Below are positions 60,410 through 64,000 of a DNA stretch of 64,000 bases, piece by piece. Both the position numbers and the translations under genes were made by a program. The notes under the pieces are model-generated. The model was given only the letters and a program-made list of their open reading frames with translations, did not search any database and had not been told where the DNA came from. The first letter of the stretch is position 1. The number at the start of each line of letters is the position of its first letter. The stretch is from Salinirubellus salinus (GTDB taxonomy: Archaea > Halobacteriota > Halobacteria > Halobacteriales > Haloarculaceae): assembly GCF_025231485.1 (NCBI RefSeq), contig NZ_CP104003.1, positions 1,612,001 through 1,676,000 of the forward strand, written 5' to 3'.

Positions 60410-60868
60410 ATGGTCCCTCCACGCCCGTCCGCCCGAACCCTCCTGCTCGGTCCCGACCGGTTCCAGCGTCGGCTCGACGTCCTGCTGGCCGTCACGCTCG
60501 GCGTTCTCACCGCTGTCGCCTACGCCGTCGGCGTGTTCGAACTCGGCGGGGGTGTCGTGCTGGTCCCGTTCCACGCGGCCCTCGTCGGCCTCGTCGCGGC
60601 CGCGGGCGTCGGCTACCGCCGCGGCGGTCTCGTGCCCGCGTGGCTCGTCGCGTTCACTCCCCACGTCGGGCTGAGCGTCACGTGGGCGTTCCTGTGGCTC
60701 TCGACCGGGCGGCCGCTCGGTGACCGCCTCGCGTTCGTCTTCGACCCGGCCGGGCTGACCGTGGCGGCCGTCACCGCCGCCGTGGTCGCGGGGTTCGGGT
60801 ACGCGTGGGGCCGTCTGTTCGCGCTCGCTGCCGCCCGACTCCGCCCGGAGCCGAACGGAAACGCCTAA
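60410..60868 (+). CDS. Membrane protein of unknown function
   Basis: A 152-residue membrane protein with four hydrophobic helices: about residues 22-42 (LLAVTLGVLTAVAYAVGVFE), 45-68, 73-96 and 112-138. The first ten residues are basic. Nothing identifies a family. It lies divergent from the crtD operon and 25 bases before the FAH-family gene, so it may be cotranscribed with that gene. A carotenoid or envelope function is possible from position only. Confidence 0.55.
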   Translation: MVPPRPSARTLLLGPDRFQRRLDVLLAVTLGVLTAVAYAVGVFELGGGVVLVPFHAALVGLVAAAGVGYRRGGLVPAWLVAFTPHVGLSVTWAFLWLSTGRPLGDRLAFVFDPAGLTVAAVTAAVVAGFGYAWGRLFALAAARLRPEPNGNA

Positions 60869-60893
60869 CCACGCCCCGTCCGCCGACCCGGAT

Positions 60894-61613
60894 ATGAAGG
60901 TCGCACGTATCGACGTCGACGGGGACGTGCTGGAGGGCGAGTACGACGACGGCGTCGTCACGACGGACGTGGGAACGTTCGACACGAACACCGACGAGGC
61001 CGCCCTGCTCGCGCCGTGCGAGCCCAGCGCGATGTACTGCGTGGGTCGCAACTTCGGCGAGAAGGTCGACCAGATGGGCTACGACGTGCCCGACGAACCG
61101 GACTTCTTCATCAAGCCGCCGGTGGCGCTACACGACCCGGAGACGCCCATCGAGTACCCCTCGTTCACCGAGGAGCTCACCTACGCGGGCGAGCTCGCGG
61201 CCGTGATCGGCCGGACGACCCACGACATCTCGCCCGACGAGGTGGACGCCCACGTCCGCGGCTACACCATCCTGAACGACCTCGACTGTCTGGACCAAGA
61301 GCGCCGCACGGCCCGCAAGGCGTTCGACGGGAGCGGCCCGCTCGGCCCCTGTATCGACACCGAGGTCGACCCGGTCGGTCTGGAGATGGAGACGCACATC
61401 GACGGCGAGCGCCGCCAGCACGACAACACCGAGAACATGTTCGTGAAGCCGCGCGACGTCGTCTCGTTCCTCTCCGAGCGCTTCACGCTGCAGCGGAACG
61501 ACGTGATCTCGTTCGGGAGTCCGGCCAACCCCGGCCTGCTCGACCCCGGAAGCGAGATCGAGATCCTCTACGAGGGCATCGGGACCCTCCGGAACAGCGT
61601 CACTCTACCGTAG
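60894..61613 (+). CDS. Fumarylacetoacetate hydrolase family protein
   Basis: A 239-residue FAH-fold hydrolase. Acidic metal ligands are expected in EELTYAGELAAVIGRTTHDI and the downstream LNDLDCLDQERRTARKAFDG segment; the PDFFIKPPVALHDPETPIEY strand and FVKPRDVVSFLSERFTLQRN stretch match the short FAH family (5-oxopent-3-ene-tricarboxylate or oxaloacetate decarboxylase-like). The substrate is not determined; members act in aromatic catabolism or as oxaloacetate decarboxylases. Short 25-base gap to the membrane protein upstream. Confidence 0.88.
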   Translation: MKVARIDVDGDVLEGEYDDGVVTTDVGTFDTNTDEAALLAPCEPSAMYCVGRNFGEKVDQMGYDVPDEPDFFIKPPVALHDPETPIEYPSFTEELTYAGELAAVIGRTTHDISPDEVDAHVRGYTILNDLDCLDQERRTARKAFDGSGPLGPCIDTEVDPVGLEMETHIDGERRQHDNTENMFVKPRDVVSFLSERFTLQRNDVISFGSPANPGLLDPGSEIEILYEGIGTLRNSVTLP

Positions 61614-61678
61614 TCCCGTCGGCCCGTCGATACCAGCGGACAGGTTCTTGTGCGCGGCCTCACGAGGGAAATCAACGG

Positions 61679-63586
61679 ATGAGTGAGAACGACGAGACAC
61701 CGGGGCCGGGGGGCCCGAGCGGGGAGGGGACGGCCGACGGTGAGGGGGGCGAGACGCTCGCGGACGTCCTCTCGGGGGGCGACGACGGCTCGACGCCGGG
61801 AGTCGCGAGTGCCTCGGCGACGGCGGAGGCGAGCGTCGAGGAGACCGACGCGGGTGAGGTGGGGCCACGGGTCGACACCGAGGCGGACGACGCCACCTCC
61901 ACCGCCCGCGCGGTCCGACTGCTGGAGCAGGGACGTGAGCAGCAGTCGCCCGAGCGCGAGTCACCCCTCGACCAGTCAGCGGTGCGCGAGGCGGTCCTCG
62001 CGGACCTGCGCGAGTACCTCGACGAACACGGCGACGAACTCGCCGTCGACACGCCGGAGCGGACGTTCCTCGAGGAGAACTTCTTCGACTTCTCGTACCT
62101 CGACGCGTACCAGGAGGTCGAGCGTCGGTGGGTGAACAAGCCGTTCGCATACGTCTCGGTGCTGTACGACCCCCGCGAGAGAGAGTACCGCTACCACGTC
62201 AGCCAGCCGGCGCTCGACGAGTTCGAGCGGTACGTCCGTGCCGACCTCGTCGAGTACCTCCGCAACAGCCTGATGTACCGCGACCTCGGCGGTGGCCGCG
62301 AGAAGGGCGAGGTGTTCGAGGAGGACGTGGTCGAACTGGTCCGGGAACACGCCCGGAGCGTCGACGACGGGACGATGCTCAAGTTGCTCTACTACCTGCG
62401 TCGTGACTTCATCCAGTTCGGGCCCATCGACGCTATCATGCGTGACCCGGCCATCGAGGACGTCTCCTGTGACGGTGCGAACGTCCCCGTCTTCGTCTAC
62501 CACCGGGCGTACCGCGACCTCGAGACGAACGTGGAGTTCAGCGCCGAGCGGCTCTCCTCGTTCACCGTCCGACTGGCCCAGCGGGCCGGCAAGACCATCT
62601 CCGTCTCCGACCCGCTGCTGGACGCCACGCTGCCCGACGGGTCGCGGCTGCAGTTGACGCTGGGTGGCGAGATCGCCACCCGCGGGGCGAACTTCACCAT
62701 CCGGAAGTTCTCGGACGTGCCGTTCTCGCCCATCGACCTCACGAACTGGGGCACCTTCTCCATCGAGGAGATGGCGTACTTCTGGCTGGCCATCGAGAAC
62801 AACAAGTCGCTCATCTTCGCCGGGGGGACGGGGTCGGGCAAGACCTCCTCGTTGAACGCCATCTCCTTCTTCATCCCACCCAGTGCGAAGGTCATCTCCA
62901 TCGAGGACACCCGCGAGGTGGACCTCCCGCACAAGAACTGGATCCAGAGCGTGACACGCTCGTCGGCCTCCGAGGGGGGCCGCGGCGAGGTGTCGATGTA
63001 CCGGCTGTTGCAGGCCGCGCTCCGCCAGCGCCCCGAGTACCTGCTGGTGGGAGAGATCCGGACCGAGGAGCGGGTCGCCCTGACGTTCTTCCAGGCGATG
63101 GGCACGGGCCACACGGCCTACACGACGATGCACGCGGACTCCATCGACACGGTCGTCAACCGGCTCCAGAACCCGCCGCTGAACGTCCCGACCGCGATGA
63201 TACAGGACCTCGACGTCATCGCCATCCAGAAACAGACGTTCGTCGGCGAGGACCGCGTCCGCCGGAACCAGCAGGTCACGGAGGTGCTGAGCCCCGAGGA
63301 CGACCCGCTGTCCATCCGGACCCGCGACGTGTTCCGCTGGGACGCCTCGAGCGACACCCACCGACGGGTGGGCGAGTCGGGGGTACTCGGCGAGGTGGCG
63401 GACGAGCGGGGGTGGTCCCGCGAGCGGCTGGCGGCAGAGGTCGAACGCCGTGAGGGGCTGTTGCAGTTCCTCGTCGAGGAGTCGGTCACCGACTACCGCG
63501 ACGTGGCCGCGCTCGTCAAGCTCTACCACAAGGACCCGGAGTACGTGCTAGAGCGGGTCCGCGACCGGGGGTACGACCTCCCGTGA
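61679..63586 (+). CDS. Type IV pilus/archaellum-like secretion ATPase (PilB/FlaI family)
   Basis: Cytoplasmic hexameric ATPase that drives assembly or secretion in type IV pilus-like systems; 635 residues. The first 95 residues are a very acidic, Gly/Ser-rich tail. The core carries Walker A GGTGSGKTSSLNAISFF, the Asp box ISIEDTREVDLPHKNWIQ, Walker B LLVGEIRTEERVALTFFQ and the His box MGTGHTAYTTMHADSID. The last 120 residues form an extra C-terminal domain. The next gene, a TadC-like membrane protein, starts inside the stop codon, giving the ATPase-platform pair of a haloarchaeal Pil/secretion operon. Confidence 0.93.
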   Translation: MSENDETPGPGGPSGEGTADGEGGETLADVLSGGDDGSTPGVASASATAEASVEETDAGEVGPRVDTEADDATSTARAVRLLEQGREQQSPERESPLDQSAVREAVLADLREYLDEHGDELAVDTPERTFLEENFFDFSYLDAYQEVERRWVNKPFAYVSVLYDPREREYRYHVSQPALDEFERYVRADLVEYLRNSLMYRDLGGGREKGEVFEEDVVELVREHARSVDDGTMLKLLYYLRRDFIQFGPIDAIMRDPAIEDVSCDGANVPVFVYHRAYRDLETNVEFSAERLSSFTVRLAQRAGKTISVSDPLLDATLPDGSRLQLTLGGEIATRGANFTIRKFSDVPFSPIDLTNWGTFSIEEMAYFWLAIENNKSLIFAGGTGSGKTSSLNAISFFIPPSAKVISIEDTREVDLPHKNWIQSVTRSSASEGGRGEVSMYRLLQAALRQRPEYLLVGEIRTEERVALTFFQAMGTGHTAYTTMHADSIDTVVNRLQNPPLNVPTAMIQDLDVIAIQKQTFVGEDRVRRNQQVTEVLSPEDDPLSIRTRDVFRWDASSDTHRRVGESGVLGEVADERGWSRERLAAEVERREGLLQFLVEESVTDYRDVAALVKLYHKDPEYVLERVRDRGYDLP

Positions 63587-64000
63587 GCGACGGGGGGACG
63601 CCCGAGCGCTCGGGGGACGGCCACGAAGACGGTGACGGGCCCGCCGGGGACGCCACGAACGGTCACCGGGGCGACGGTGTCGACGCCGGGGCCGCCGGAC
63701 CGGGGGACGTCGACGCCAGCGACCTCCCCGCGGACAGCCCGGCGCCGCCGGACCGACCCGACGAGACGGGTCGCGACAACGTCCGCTCGATGGGGACACA
63801 GGGCGAGGCGCAGGCCCGCGAGGAGCTGGCGAGCTTCGACCCGGACGCCGACGGCCCGACCCCGGACCTCGGTCCGGACGCCGACCCGGAGGGCGCCCCG
63901 CCGCCCGAGTACGCCATCGAAGGGCTCTCGGGGATGGGCGCCCCGCCGGTCGAGGAGCAGATCGAGGCCTACCGGCGCCAGTACGGCTTCGTCCGGACGT
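63583..64000 (+). CDS. TadC/GspF-like secretion platform protein (3' end outside window)
   Basis: Only the first 139 residues are visible, from GTG 63583, which overlaps the stop of the ATPase gene (GTGA). The visible part is a long acidic, Gly/Pro-rich region (GDGPAGDATNGHRGDGVDAG and similar) followed by a short conserved-looking segment EEQIEAYRRQYGFVRT at the end; the membrane T2SF domains must lie beyond the window. I call it a TadC-like platform protein from position behind the ATPase, which is the invariant partner in such operons; the sequence seen does not prove it. The start could also be further in. Confidence 0.6.
   Translation, partial: MSDGGTPERSGDGHEDGDGPAGDATNGHRGDGVDAGAAGPGDVDASDLPADSPAPPDRPDETGRDNVRSMGTQGEAQAREELASFDPDADGPTPDLGPDADPEGAPPPEYAIEGLSGMGAPPVEEQIEAYRRQYGFVRT

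Overview
The window is a very GC-rich, protein-dense piece of a haloarchaeal (class Halobacteria) chromosome. The evidence is acidic proteomes, Asp/Glu-rich linkers, many leaderless genes with a TATA-like element 25-30 bases before the start codon, ATGA start/stop overlaps, and lineage markers such as Bat, the bacterioruberin genes, a soluble halotransducer and several proteins known only from haloarchaea. No rRNA, tRNA, CRISPR array or intact insertion sequence was seen. The content looks chromosomal and mostly housekeeping; I cannot name the genus.

Layout. 1-5.5 kb: a BMP-type nucleoside ABC transporter (ATPase cut by the window edge, two permeases), then cytidine deaminase and uridine phosphorylase, which together form a nucleoside uptake and salvage module. 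5.5-6.0 kb: a decayed methyltransferase fused to a foreign fragment. 6.0-9.8 kb: a protein-quality block with a small Hsp20, an amphi-Trp protein in an AT-richer island bounded by inverted repeats, and a Cdc48/VAT ATPase coupled to a tiny alpha-crystallin-like protein. 9.9-22 kb: single-gene metabolic and regulatory units (two esterase-type hydrolases, HAD phosphatase with acyl-CoA dehydrogenase, a receiver-PAS histidine kinase, AlaX editing enzyme, MBF1-like regulator, M42 aminopeptidase, a DUF2342 metalloprotease, alcohol dehydrogenase).

22.2-28.9 kb is the most distinctive part. A DUF7344-like winged-helix membrane regulator has a perfect 21-bp palindrome just upstream of its start. Next to it is a three-gene set: a secreted DUF1102 protein, an ER-type (Ser-His) signal peptidase with a C-terminal beta-sandwich extension, and a DUF5305 membrane protein with a helix-hairpin-helix tail. 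This resembles the bacterial TasA/SipW matrix-fibre arrangement and may be an extracellular fibre or envelope system. A soluble transducer follows.

28.9-34.9 kb: the glycine cleavage system in two operons (gcvPA-gcvPB and gcvT-gcvH) around a histidine kinase. 35-48.4 kb: a two-domain VOC protein, NYN nuclease-like protein, Na/Ca-type exchanger, TatD hydrolase, a GMC oxidoreductase/subunit 3/membrane-protein operon, adenylate kinase, an orphan condensation-fold acyltransferase, a hotdog protein, an MscS-TM-helix channel protein, a DUF106 (Oxa1/EMC3-like) protein and OsmC. 49-53.6 kb: an RDD membrane protein, a CxxC lipoprotein coupled to a CAAC membrane protein (possible redox pair), a TIGR00300 enzyme and a universal stress protein. 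53.8-60.3 kb: the C50 carotenoid cluster (crtB, LOV-domain bat, cruF, lyeJ, crtD), making and probably regulating bacterioruberin. 60.4-64 kb: a membrane protein, an FAH-family hydrolase, and the start of a type IV pilus-like secretion operon (PilB/FlaI ATPase and a TadC-like membrane protein cut by the window end).
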